Source: Congzhengia minquanensis
Lineage (GTDB): Bacteria > Bacillota > Clostridia > UBA1381 > UBA9506
NCBI RefSeq assembly: GCF_014384785.1
Contig: NZ_JACRSU010000002.1
Span: 310,001-374,000, forward strand
Reading direction: 5' to 3'
Length of the DNA stretch: 64,000 nt
Part shown: positions 1 to 7,553 of the stretch, piece after piece
Position numbering within the stretch: position 1 is the stretch's first letter
Layout: every line of letters starts with the position of its first letter
Notes under the pieces: generated by a model
What the model was told of the DNA's origin: nothing
The model's input: only the letters and a program-made list of their open reading frames with translations
Database searches by the model: none
Translations under genes and position numbers: made by a program

Positions 1-108
1 CGCAATTTTTCTTGTTTCCTGTATTACCGATGCAGTTAAAATTAGGTTATCAATTACAAATATGCCGGTTTCTTCATCACCGTACTTTACCGTTATATTT
101 CCGTTCAT
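1..108 (-). CDS. Partial phage tail-region protein, N-terminal 36 residues only
   Basis: An ATG at 108-106 overlaps the TGA of the preceding gene by the classic ATGA arrangement, so translation is probably coupled. The frame stays open to the window edge and begins MNGNITVKYGDEETG. The product is not recognisable from 36 residues. Position after the tape measure gene suggests a distal tail or tail-tip component. Confidence 0.6.
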   Translation of the reverse strand, partial: MNGNITVKYGDEETGIFVIDNLILTASVIQETRKIA

Positions 109-503
109 GGCAATCTGTTCGCCTCCATTGGTATAAACGTCGCTTCAAAGCTTTTCCACTTGACAAGGCCTGTTTTTGTATTAATACTTGCCAGCTCCTG
201 TGAACCGTTTGATACATATGCATTAAAGCTTATGGTGCTTTGATTATATACAAGCCTTACGGGTATCCCATAATCTCTGGGTGTAGACAAGTATTCCCAT
301 AACGCATCATATACTTGCTCCTTTCCCGTCTTGCGGGCAAAGGTAATTTTGTAATTGTAAAATGTACCATATGGGTCAAGCGACATTGGCGCACCGGGTG
401 AAGCTGTTCTGCCTGTGTTTTCAGAATACAAAATTTCAAAACTCCTACTTACGGAAATCGTAATATCGTCGTATTTTTTTCCGTTTATAACAATGTAGTC
501 CAT
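105..503 (-). CDS. Phage tail-associated protein, 132 aa
   Basis: A small protein encoded 9 bases downstream of the tape measure gene and overlapping the next gene by ATGA. It begins MDYIVINGKKYDDI and is mainly beta-strand-like, as expected for a distal tail or baseplate hub-region protein. I do not recognise catalytic residues. Similar short proteins follow the tape measure gene in many Clostridia siphophages. The tail role rests on position, so the exact function stays open. Confidence 0.65.
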   Translation of the reverse strand: MDYIVINGKKYDDITISVSRSFEILYSENTGRTASPGAPMSLDPYGTFYNYKITFARKTGKEQVYDALWEYLSTPRDYGIPVRLVYNQSTISFNAYVSNGSQELASINTKTGLVKWKSFEATFIPMEANRLP

Positions 504-512
504 AATGCCCTC

Positions 513-3500
513 CTATACGCTGAAAATACTTGCGCCAACTCGTTTTGATTCGCGGTTCATCTGGTCGAGTGCAACACGGCCAAACTCACGGCCATCAATC
601 TGCAGGATAACGGTTTGGTTTCCGCCTCCATTTTCACCCATTGCCTCTGCAACAGCCTGTTTAATCGTGGATAATGGCGCCTCCACGTTAGTACCGCTCT
701 TTTGGTCGCCTAAAACGGCAAGAAATTCTTTGTTTGGGGGGATGACAGCACCAGCCGCTAATGCCGGAACCGGAAGGCGAGGTAAACTTACCGATGGTAT
801 TTGCGGTATATCAATACTTTCTAAGCCGGCAAAATCGGCAACTTTATTAATAAGTTTGATAATACCGTTTAACGGCTCTCGAACTCCTGCTGTTAAAAAA
901 TTCAAAAACATCTCAAATATATTTATTGCTCCATTTAACATATTGGCAAAAAGCGCGCCCCACCATTCCGCTGTAAAATACTTTGCAATATGTTCATTCC
1001 AGAATGCCTTAATTTTTTCCCAAACCTCTTTTATTTTATCAACAAGAAAATCCCAGTTTAGAGCCGCTTCAGTAACCAACCCGACAGCGCCAGCCGCTAT
1101 TAAAGCTATGCCTAAAGGGAGGCCTACTCCTGTCATCACCAAAATAATACCTAAAATCAGCATGGCAGCACTCGCCGCAACTATTAATGCCTTGTTCTTA
1201 TCAAAAAACTCTGTTACCTTAGTTGATATAAATTCCCAATTCAGAGCTACTTCCGCCGCCAGTCCGACAGCACCAGCCACGATTAAGCCAATAGATAACG
1301 GAGTAACGATGCCACAGCAACATAGAACGATACCAAGAACTAGCAAAGCAACGCTGATTCCAACTATCAATGCGCTGTTTTCATTTAAAAAATTATTAAC
1401 CTTCTCTGTGATGAAATTCCAATTTAAAGCTACTTCCGCAGCTATACCTACTGCTCCCGCCACAATTAATCCAATGGACAATGGGCTAACAATTCCACAG
1501 CAACACAAAATTATGCCCAGCGCAAGCATAGCCAAGCTTATTCCAACAATCAGGGCAGCATTATCATTTAAAAAGTTTTGAACTTTTTCTACAATAAAAT
1601 TCCAGTTTAAAGCAACCTCGGCGGCTATACCAACGGCACCAGCTACTATTAATCCTACTGACAAGGCGTTAACGATACCGCAACAGCATAGAATTACACC
1701 AAGTGCAAGCATGGATAGGCTTACCCCAACAATTAGAGCAGCATTATTGTTAAAAAACTCCGATACCTTCTCTGTGATGAAATTCCAATTTAATGCCACC
1801 TCCGCTGCAAGACCGACTGCGCCAACTAAAATTAGACCTATAGACAATGGTGTAACATGTCCACAGCAACACATAATAATACCTATAACGAGCATGGCAA
1901 TGCTAACTCCAATAATTAAGGCCGCATTTTCCTTAAAAAAGTTTGAAATTGACTCGCCTATCGTTTCACCGTTATCTGAAGACGCTTCCGCAATTCCCCA
2001 TAGCGTAGCACCCATTAAAATAAAGCCAATGCCCCAACCAATATGACCGCATATTAATAATATTGTTCCTAAAGCGATAAAAGCAGCGCCAGTAAGTTTA
2101 AGTGCCTTTTCCAACTTCTCATTCATTTTCATATTGTCCAAACCGTTTAGACTATCAAAATCTGCGTCCGTCGATTTGTTTGCCTCTTTTTGCTCTTGAA
2201 TAAGGTCTAATTGTTCTAGTAGTTGGTCGATTATCTCATCATTTTTTTCAATTTTTTCATCGAGAACATCTAATTCACTTTCATCTTTGTCTTCTGAAAG
2301 AATACTAATTTCATCAAAATCGGCAAGGTAACGTTTATTTGCCTTTTCCTGCTGTTGTTGTATCTTTTGTTTCGCCTTTTTTTGTTTATTAAGCTCCTTA
2401 TTTTGTTTTTCTAAGGCTTTTATTTGGTTTTCTATACGTTTTTCTTCCTCAGTTTTACCGCCTGACTGTTGTTGCTGGTAGGCTGTAGACTGATTTTTTA
2501 AGTTCTTACCGCTTTCAACCATTGCGCCAAACGTATTTCCACTTAATTTTGCAAAAAGTTTTGATACGGCAACGACCGCTTTGGTTAGATAACCGATAAA
2601 GCTTCTTAATGCTGGAATAACAAAATCATATATCGGTGCGAACGCCACCCAAAATGCTGCTTTTAGTTGGTTAACAGAATTTCTGAATTTGTCATCTGAC
2701 ATAATTGCATTTTTTATTGCCGCGGTAACACTTCTAAGTGCTTTTATAATTAACGAAAATACTACCACCCGTTTTGCTATTCCGAGTAATCTTTTTCCCA
2801 GCCTATCAAACCCGCTTGTCAAAACAGCTATGGGTCTATTCGGTTTTTTTGCAGCATTTTCAAGCTTTTGCCCCGCAATATTTGCTTTAGTAGATAAATC
2901 ATTAAGTTTGTTGTTGGCAGATAATAATGTATCGTTTGTTTTCTTAATTTCGGCCTGCGTTGCTGTACCTACTGCGTTTTTTAACGCTTTCCCCATACCA
3001 TTGGCTTTTTCTTTCGTCGCCGTAAGTTTTGGCTCCAATTCGTCAAGCTGTGCATTAAGTTTATCAAACTCGGCTTGCTGTTCAGGCGTTAACAAAACTT
3101 CGCCTGTATCCGGTGCCGTAAATGCATTCATTTGCAACTCCTGTAATTGCTGATAAACCCTGTCAATTTCAGCTTTCGTCTTTTTTGCACTTGCTGTGGC
3201 TTCGTCAAAATCGGACTGTATTTTTAAAATACTTTTATTTTCAATGTTCACTTCACCGCTTTCGAGTTGAGAAAGACGTTTTTTTAATTCGTCTACCTTT
3301 TTCGCTTGTTTTTCTACCTCTGCCGTAGCCTTGCGGAAGTTATTCGTTAACTGAGCGACTTTGGTATCTCCTTTTGAAAGAGCCTTTTGCAGAGTAATTC
3401 CGAGATTTTTAAATCCCTTCCCAGCTTTGTCAGCGGCCTTTCTAATATCGTTCTCGCTATATTTAATGCCATCCGTATCAACTTCTGTTGCAAGCGTTAT

Positions 3501-3518
3501 TTTACCATCATGCGCCAT
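513..3518 (-). CDS. Tail tape measure protein with internal 61-residue repeats
   Basis: This 1001-residue protein is the longest phage gene here and lies between tail chaperone genes and distal tail genes, the standard tape measure position. Residues 20-130 and 330-460 are charged and coiled-coil-like; residues 530-850 are hydrophobic tandem repeats, and the C-terminus (about 850-1001) is mixed. I start it at the ATG at 3518 (MAHDGKITLATEV) because a GGGGG ribosome site sits 8 bases upstream; an upstream ATG at 3551 lies inside a terminator hairpin. The protein sets tail length and probably helps DNA entry through the host membrane. Confidence 0.93.
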   Translation of the reverse strand: MAHDGKITLATEVDTDGIKYSENDIRKAADKAGKGFKNLGITLQKALSKGDTKVAQLTNNFRKATAEVEKQAKKVDELKKRLSQLESGEVNIENKSILKIQSDFDEATASAKKTKAEIDRVYQQLQELQMNAFTAPDTGEVLLTPEQQAEFDKLNAQLDELEPKLTATKEKANGMGKALKNAVGTATQAEIKKTNDTLLSANNKLNDLSTKANIAGQKLENAAKKPNRPIAVLTSGFDRLGKRLLGIAKRVVVFSLIIKALRSVTAAIKNAIMSDDKFRNSVNQLKAAFWVAFAPIYDFVIPALRSFIGYLTKAVVAVSKLFAKLSGNTFGAMVESGKNLKNQSTAYQQQQSGGKTEEEKRIENQIKALEKQNKELNKQKKAKQKIQQQQEKANKRYLADFDEISILSEDKDESELDVLDEKIEKNDEIIDQLLEQLDLIQEQKEANKSTDADFDSLNGLDNMKMNEKLEKALKLTGAAFIALGTILLICGHIGWGIGFILMGATLWGIAEASSDNGETIGESISNFFKENAALIIGVSIAMLVIGIIMCCCGHVTPLSIGLILVGAVGLAAEVALNWNFITEKVSEFFNNNAALIVGVSLSMLALGVILCCCGIVNALSVGLIVAGAVGIAAEVALNWNFIVEKVQNFLNDNAALIVGISLAMLALGIILCCCGIVSPLSIGLIVAGAVGIAAEVALNWNFITEKVNNFLNENSALIVGISVALLVLGIVLCCCGIVTPLSIGLIVAGAVGLAAEVALNWEFISTKVTEFFDKNKALIVAASAAMLILGIILVMTGVGLPLGIALIAAGAVGLVTEAALNWDFLVDKIKEVWEKIKAFWNEHIAKYFTAEWWGALFANMLNGAINIFEMFLNFLTAGVREPLNGIIKLINKVADFAGLESIDIPQIPSVSLPRLPVPALAAGAVIPPNKEFLAVLGDQKSGTNVEAPLSTIKQAVAEAMGENGGGNQTVILQIDGREFGRVALDQMNRESKRVGASIFSV
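1070..1960 (-). repeat. Tandem 183-bp repeats inside the tape measure gene
   Basis: The encoded protein repeats a 61-residue unit containing ALNWNFI, an acidic or Asn-rich helix, NAALIVG, a Cys-Cys-Cys-Gly cluster and GLIVAGAVG. The Cys-triplet codons fall at 1863, 1680, 1497 and 1314, exactly 183 bases apart. A fifth, degenerate unit has lost the cysteines. Each unit looks like a hydrophobic helical hairpin. Confidence 0.92.
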
Positions 3519-3549
3519 CAAAATTCCCCCTTTGCTTTTTATTTTGTAC

Positions 3550-3584
3550 ATAAAAAAACCACGTCCGAAAACGTGGTTGATTTA
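3550..3584 (-). terminator. Rho-independent terminator of the moron cassette
   Basis: On the - strand AACCACGT pairs with ACGTGGTT across the loop TTTCGG, followed directly by a run of seven T. It lies upstream of the tape measure start and downstream of the DUF2085 gene and the solitary repeat, closing a separate transcription unit. Confidence 0.85.
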
Positions 3585-3653
3585 TTTTGTTTTTAGCTTG
3601 CTATTTGCTGTTCGATTATCGGCAATATGCCATGCTCTTTCAATAAAATTCAT
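3582..3653 (-). CDS. Possible 23-residue peptide after the solitary repeat
   Basis: An ATG at 3653 opens a frame encoding MNFIERAWHIADN and ending KLKTK before a TAA at 3582. It begins 4 bases after the CRISPR-like repeat and ends at the terminator stem. The ribosome site would have to lie within the repeat tail (GTGGATTG), which is weak. It may be chance coding in an RNA. Confidence 0.2.
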   Translation of the reverse strand: MNFIERAWHIADNRTANSKLKTK

Positions 3654-3657
3654 AGAT

Positions 3658-3689
3658 ATTTCAATCCACGCCCCTATAATAGGAGCGAC
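3658..3689 (-). CRISPR. Solitary type I-C-like CRISPR repeat, no array
   Basis: On the - strand the 32-bp unit starts GTCGCTCC, has the loop TATTATA, then GGGGCG, and ends GTGGATTGAAAT. CGCTCC pairs with GGGGCG with one G-U wobble, and the length and the ATTGAAAT end match type I-C repeats. It begins 17 bases after the DUF2085 stop. No second copy occurs one repeat-plus-spacer away on either side, and there are no cas genes in the window. It resembles the solitary repeat units known as RNA anti-CRISPRs (Racrs). A remnant of an ancient array is the alternative. Confidence 0.75.
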
Positions 3690-3706
3690 TTGGGAATAAG
3701 AGTGTC

Positions 3707-4057
3707 TTATAAAATAATGCTTCTAATAATACATGCTATAAGTTCCCAAAAACCGATTCCGAACAACATCCCGCTTAAAAGACGCCTGTTATTTGTTGAC
3801 ATAACCCCAAATTGGTATTGCAACCCTGCATCAATTAACATGAACAGGAGAAATGCAGCTGAAAGCTTCCATGAAAAGAATACCTTACACAAAAGCAAAA
3901 TAATGGAAACTATGTAACCAATCATTATGCCGGTACATCTTGCGCACACCGGAAATTGGTAACCTCTAAAGAAAAAACTTCTTTCGGGGAATTGATGGCA
4001 GCCCCAATATTTCCTTGCAATATCCATTAGTTTAATCCATAGTTTTGTAGAGTCCAT
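3707..4057 (-). CDS. DUF2085-type small membrane protein (moron gene)
   Basis: A 116-residue protein with the DUF2085 signature: a Cys-His-Gln followed by PERSFFFRG, then FPVCARCTGI, then hydrophobic helices (about residues 40-60, 65-82 and 94-115). The two cysteine motifs suggest a metal or redox site at the membrane. The start overlaps the preceding gene's stop by one base. The family occurs mostly on bacterial chromosomes and its role is not established. Placed between tail genes with its own promoter and terminator, it is probably expressed from the lysogen and may alter the host envelope or exclude other phages; that is inference. Confidence 0.75.
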   Translation of the reverse strand: MDSTKLWIKLMDIARKYWGCHQFPERSFFFRGYQFPVCARCTGIMIGYIVSIILLLCKVFFSWKLSAAFLLFMLIDAGLQYQFGVMSTNNRRLLSGMLFGIGFWELIACIIRSIIL

Positions 4058-4515
4058 TACATTTTAAACTTGTTTCCACACTTCTTGCAAACCCAGTAAT
4101 GCGTTGTAGTTGTCTTGCCCGCTCCTGCAAGTCCGCATATTCCACATAAACAAATTTTTGTAAAGCTCGCACCTTTGCCTTCCACATCACTTATTATTTG
4201 CATTTCGGTGCTTTTACATCGTGGGCATCTCATGCCGCCAGCATTATTTTGCTCAACTACGGCATCTTGTGTTTGTGCAAAATTTTCTTGTGGAATATCT
4301 TGTGGCTCAGAAGCTTGAGTATGAGTATCAATAATTTCATTTCCGTTAATTCTTGCCATAATTTGTCCTGGTGTAATGTTCTGAAACCCAAACTGCATGA
4401 CACTAACATTTGCTTTTTTTAAACATTCTCTGCATACCCATTCTTTACTCTTTCCACGAATTATATGACCTCCAATATTTTGTACTTTATTTCCACATAC
4501 AGTACAAGTTTTCAT
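4057..4515 (-). CDS. Double zinc-ribbon protein (moron gene)
   Basis: This 152-residue protein has an N-terminal ribbon (CTVCGNKV ... CRECLKK), a polar linker rich in Gln and Glu (about 60-92), and a C-terminal ribbon (CPRCKS ... CKKCGNKF) around a Gly-rich stretch containing CLCGICG. The start ATG at 4515 has a GGGGGAGG site 7 bases upstream and a consensus promoter just before it. It is the first gene of the moron cassette and is coupled to the DUF2085 gene. No catalytic motif is seen. The stretch GAGKTTTT resembles a P-loop but lacks the fold around it. Confidence 0.75.
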   Translation of the reverse strand: MKTCTVCGNKVQNIGGHIIRGKSKEWVCRECLKKANVSVMQFGFQNITPGQIMARINGNEIIDTHTQASEPQDIPQENFAQTQDAVVEQNNAGGMRCPRCKSTEMQIISDVEGKGASFTKICLCGICGLAGAGKTTTTHYWVCKKCGNKFKM

Positions 4516-4545
4516 TTTGAATTCCTCCCCCTAGTAATTTAATAC

Positions 4546-4574
4546 ATTATATACTAAATTTACTTAAATTACAA
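4546..4574 (-). promoter_or_regulatory. Consensus promoter of the moron cassette
   Basis: The - strand has TTGTAA, a 17-base spacer and a perfect TATAAT in the 66-base gap between the tail chaperone gene and the zinc-ribbon gene. A housekeeping-type promoter inside the late tail operon indicates expression independent of lytic growth. Confidence 0.8.
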
Positions 4575-4581
4575 GTGGATT

Positions 4582-5139
4582 TCATTCAACACCGAACAAA
4601 TCATGCATAAATTCCTGTTCCATTTTATCAAACTTGACGTTCAAGTCTACCTTTTTCTTGTTTTTAGTATAATACTCATGTTCCCAACTGTCTAATTTTT
4701 TTCCTTTACGCTTTTTCTGACGTATATTAACCACAGTGGCAAACTGGCACTCCCCGATTTCCATGTAGCCGCTTATAAAGGTCCACCAATGAAGATAAGA
4801 GGCAGACCTTATTTCATAGCCCAGCGTCCTATTAATCGGGGAAACCAACAAGGGGAAGTCTTGCTCCCAATTCATTATTGGGGCGTCTTGCTTTTTCTGT
4901 TCGTCCGCCTCGCCACAATTGATAAATAGCATCATTTCATCTACGGCTTTTTGTGTATCTGGGGGTATGTTGAAGTCATAAAAAATGCATAATGATGTAC
5001 GCACCTTGTCTTGTTCGGAAAGCGTCTCATCATTAAGTGCAGAAACTACGTCCAAAATCATTCGGTAATCGCCGTTTTTGTTGATAGGATATATAACACC
5101 ATCAATAATTATTTCTGTGGGTAAACTATAATTTATCAT
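4582..5139 (-). CDS. Gp15-family tail assembly chaperone
   Basis: The 185-residue product matches the Gp15 family by pattern: an N-terminal segment with a short helix of the type YRMILDVVSALND, a region IPPDTQKAVDEMMLFI, and a central LHWWTFISGY motif. The family lies immediately before the tape measure gene and helps assemble the tail shaft around it. The start overlaps the previous stop by ATGA. Unlike lambda G/GT, I see no slippery heptamer near the junction. The moron cassette separates it from the tape measure gene, which is unusual. Confidence 0.8.
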   Translation of the reverse strand: MINYSLPTEIIIDGVIYPINKNGDYRMILDVVSALNDETLSEQDKVRTSLCIFYDFNIPPDTQKAVDEMMLFINCGEADEQKKQDAPIMNWEQDFPLLVSPINRTLGYEIRSASYLHWWTFISGYMEIGECQFATVVNIRQKKRKGKKLDSWEHEYYTKNKKKVDLNVKFDKMEQEFMHDLFGVE

Positions 5140-5588
5140 CGTTTCTTCATATATTTAGAAAGATACTTATTCATGTTTTCGTTTGCTTTTTTCTGGCTTT
5201 TGTTTATAATATCTTCCAGCACAGGTGCCATAGCGTTAAAAAAAGTCCAGATAAAATATTCTCCGTTTACAATGGCGTATGGGCTGCAATGCTGGAATAA
5301 TACATCACTTATTTTGTTGCCGAATGCATAATCGACTGCATCATACACAATTTGATTAGCCTCATTTAGATAATCAACAGCCCCTTCAATATTCGGAACT
5401 CCGTTTTCGTCAACTTCATATTGTTTTACATTTTTTGTCTTTTCGTCAATTATGTTTTGAGCCTCATACAGTCGCTTAGGCAAATCCGGGTCCGATGGGT
5501 TAAAGGCTATTTCAGCCGTTACGCCTCTATCCACAAATTCTATTTCAAATGTTTCAAGCCCGCTGCCAACGGTAATCTTATGTGCCAT
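5136..5588 (-). CDS. Tail assembly chaperone-like protein, 150 aa
   Basis: It lies between the tail tube gene and the Gp15-like gene, where siphophages encode the first tail chaperone. The protein starts MAHKITVGSGLETFEIEF, is acidic in the middle, and ends in a lysine-rich helix. The ATG at 5588 is preceded by AGGAGG. The name rests on position and size. It is translationally coupled to the next gene by ATGA. Confidence 0.7.
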   Translation of the reverse strand: MAHKITVGSGLETFEIEFVDRGVTAEIAFNPSDPDLPKRLYEAQNIIDEKTKNVKQYEVDENGVPNIEGAVDYLNEANQIVYDAVDYAFGNKISDVLFQHCSPYAIVNGEYFIWTFFNAMAPVLEDIINKSQKKANENMNKYLSKYMKKR

Positions 5589-5604
5589 ATTTTATACCTC
5601 CTAT

Positions 5605-5632
5605 AAAATTAGGGCGGCAAATCGCCGCCCCT
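5605..5632 (-). terminator. Terminator-like hairpin after the tail tube gene
   Basis: On the - strand GGGCGGC pairs with GCCGCCC over a 5-base loop, followed by TAATTTTAT. It sits 6 bases after the tail tube stop. It probably acts as a partial terminator or an mRNA 3' stabiliser that leaves the abundant tube transcript in excess over the downstream chaperones. Confidence 0.65.
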
Positions 5633-5637
5633 TACAG

Positions 5638-6150
5638 TTATTCTGCTTCCGTAAATGTAGGAACCCCGTTAGCGATAGCCACGGTTCCCTTAGTAATGTC
5701 ATTGCTGTAAGAAATTTCAATGGGCATATCAACATATGCGCTGCCGCCGATTGACGTAATATTAATCGTACAGTTTTTCTGGAGTTCTGCTTCAAACGTA
5801 GAACTTTCGCCAATATAGGCATATACGATAAGCACGTCAAACTGGGATAATAATTCCGGCGTTTTGTCTTGCCAAATTTGATGTAGTTTAAAATTTAGCT
5901 TAGAGCCGCCTTTCACCGTGTTAGGTTCAAAAGTCTGGTTCGGCTCCCATTTCTCAACGCTCGTTTCTGTGATTCCGCAGATATCCGTGATGGTTTCTGT
6001 GTTCGGATTGAGTTCAATTGCTGATTCCTCAACGCCGCGCCCTACAAGCTCCCATTCCGGTGACGAGCTTGTACCGACATCTACAAATGTCATAAGTAAT
6101 TTTCGTGGGGCTTTCACGCCTGCCCCGGTATTAAAATCTGTTGCTGCCAT
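5638..6150 (-). CDS. Major tail (tube) protein
   Basis: A 170-residue protein starting MAATDFNTGAGVKAP, with a beta-rich body and a well-conserved pattern of Firmicute siphophage tube proteins (EWELVGRGVEES near residues 33-44). It forms the stacked rings of the tail tube around the tape measure. It follows three head-tail connector genes, and a GC-rich hairpin follows its stop, as is common for highly expressed structural genes. Confidence 0.85.
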   Translation of the reverse strand: MAATDFNTGAGVKAPRKLLMTFVDVGTSSSPEWELVGRGVEESAIELNPNTETITDICGITETSVEKWEPNQTFEPNTVKGGSKLNFKLHQIWQDKTPELLSQFDVLIVYAYIGESSTFEAELQKNCTINITSIGGSAYVDMPIEISYSNDITKGTVAIANGVPTFTEAE

Positions 6151-6606
6151 TTACATTTTCCTCCTTAAATATTCATTTGCAAAATTTATTAACTTGTCTT
6201 TTTCTCCCGCGTTTTCCGCAGCTTTATCCCAATGGTCGGTAGCGTAAGAGTTTTTGTCTTTTCTGTAATTAAAAGTGCGGTTTGATGGTATTTTTTTTAC
6301 ATCATGCCTACTTTTCCATGTTACGCCGCCGTCCTTCGTAAATCCAGCGCAATGATACACAGGGTCTACATACACCACTCCGTTATACATGAATTCAGCG
6401 TAATCTGAATTATAGTGTATTAGAAATGGCTCAATTACAACTGATGCACCACCCATTGAACCGTCTAAAAACCCTTCATTATGTGGTACAAATTGTTTGA
6501 CTAACCCTGCCCATTCTTTAGCAAGCGCCTTTCCAAATTTATCATTTTCGACTTTATTTAAGATTTTGGGCATATTTAACTCAATGGTAATACTGCTACG
6601 TTTCAT
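6151..6606 (-). CDS. Minor capsid / tail completion protein
   Basis: This 151-residue protein resembles the Minor_capsid_2 family: an amphipathic N-terminal helix, HNEGFLDGSM, and a central YAEFMYNG motif. Its position between other connector genes and the tail tube gene matches a neck or tail terminator component. It overlaps the preceding gene by 11 bases. The family assignment is by eye. Confidence 0.75.
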   Translation of the reverse strand: MKRSSITIELNMPKILNKVENDKFGKALAKEWAGLVKQFVPHNEGFLDGSMGGASVVIEPFLIHYNSDYAEFMYNGVVYVDPVYHCAGFTKDGGVTWKSRHDVKKIPSNRTFNYRKDKNSYATDHWDKAAENAGEKDKLINFANEYLRRKM

Positions 6607-7075
6607 ACTCCACGCCTCGCCTCTTCATTTTATTAACGTAAGTAATCCGCAGCGTGAAGTAATAACCTACGAGGTTTGCATCTACATCACGAAATCGGAC
6701 AGACGGCAAAAACGGTTTTGGCTCTACCCGGACGATTTGTTCGCCTATTTCCGGGAAATTTCCTGTAAGGTTTTGCGCTTCAATCCAGTCGCAAACCGCT
6801 TTTACGTCTTCGTATGACATAATGTTATAGTTATCCTCGTTGGAATACGCCATGCGGAAACAATCAATTTGGTATTCTTCATATACCGAAACAAACGGGA
6901 CAATATCAGCTTCATAAAACCCCGTTATATCCTTTTGTTCGCTTATGCTTGCTCTGTCGCTTGAAGAAAACGGAGTTATCAGATTATCACCATCGTTACC
7001 CTCTGCGGAAATACTAAATAAATTCGCCATTTGCGGGCATTGTTTCAGCCATTCTGTAATGTTTGATAAGGACAT
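6596..7075 (-). CDS. Minor capsid protein (Minor_capsid_3-like)
   Basis: The 159-residue protein begins MSLSNITEWLKQCPQMANLF and includes GFYEADIVPFVSVYEEYQ and a closing FTLRITYVNKMKRRG. This layout is typical of the third of three minor capsid genes in Lactobacillales and Clostridia phages and suggests a tail-terminator-like fold. It sits four bases after the previous gene. Function in the neck is inferred from order and pattern. Confidence 0.75.
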   Translation of the reverse strand: MSLSNITEWLKQCPQMANLFSISAEGNDGDNLITPFSSSDRASISEQKDITGFYEADIVPFVSVYEEYQIDCFRMAYSNEDNYNIMSYEDVKAVCDWIEAQNLTGNFPEIGEQIVRVEPKPFLPSVRFRDVDANLVGYYFTLRITYVNKMKRRGVEYET

Positions 7076-7079
7076 TTCA

Positions 7080-7553
7080 TCACCCTTTTATAATTTCAAT
7101 ATGGTTCGTACTCCACGGCGCGCCGTTTGGTTTGTAATTGATATAGACCTCCGAACCGGTTATAATCCCGCCGTTGTCCTTGTATTTATCCCGCAGCGCA
7201 TTAAACTCCTGTAAGGTTTTCGGAACTGCATCTGGAATCTCTGCAAAGATGAGCAAATCTCCAACATTAACAGTAAAATGCCCGCCCTTTTTCTCATCAG
7301 CCAGCGCATAATATCCACCGTCTGTCCATAACGGCTTTTTGTACTGCTCCCAGTTATAAATAAATGCTGTCCATGTATTGGCCTTAAAAACCATTGCGCC
7401 GCTGGTCTTGTCATACAGCCCATCTTTCTTTCCACACATGGTTAAGGTGTGCTTTACCCACGCAGATTTGGTCGCAACCGTTTGTGATGTTGGTATCTGA
7501 TTAATGATTGTAAATACCTCGCTGTTTAAATTGCTTAAACCAATCACATACAT
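7080..7553 (-). CDS. Minor capsid / head closure protein
   Basis: I start this 157-residue protein at the ATG at 7553 (MYVIGLSNLNSEVF) because a GGGGGG site lies directly upstream; a longer frame to 7619 lies wholly within the preceding gene. It overlaps that gene by 10 bases. Size, beta-rich character and order (connector, this gene, two minor capsid proteins, tube) fit a head-closure or stopper protein of the neck. Confidence 0.7.
   Translation of the reverse strand: MYVIGLSNLNSEVFTIINQIPTSQTVATKSAWVKHTLTMCGKKDGLYDKTSGAMVFKANTWTAFIYNWEQYKKPLWTDGGYYALADEKKGGHFTVNVGDLLIFAEIPDAVPKTLQEFNALRDKYKDNGGIITGSEVYINYKPNGAPWSTNHIEIIKG

Noticed and set aside
505..1581. Long + strand open frame opposite the tape measure gene
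   Set aside because: It is an antisense by-product of the repeated tape measure codons, with no ribosome site and with low-complexity composition.
3500..3800. A full CRISPR array around the solitary repeat
   Set aside because: No second repeat occurs at 60-80 base spacing on either side, and no cas gene or leader is present.
4057..4180. GAGKTTTT, a Walker A look-alike in the zinc-ribbon moron protein
   Set aside because: It lies in the Gly-rich loop between the ribbon cysteines; no Walker B, no room for an ATPase fold.
5130..5145. Programmed frameshift between the two tail chaperone genes
   Set aside because: No slippery heptamer or downstream structure seen; the genes simply overlap by ATGA.
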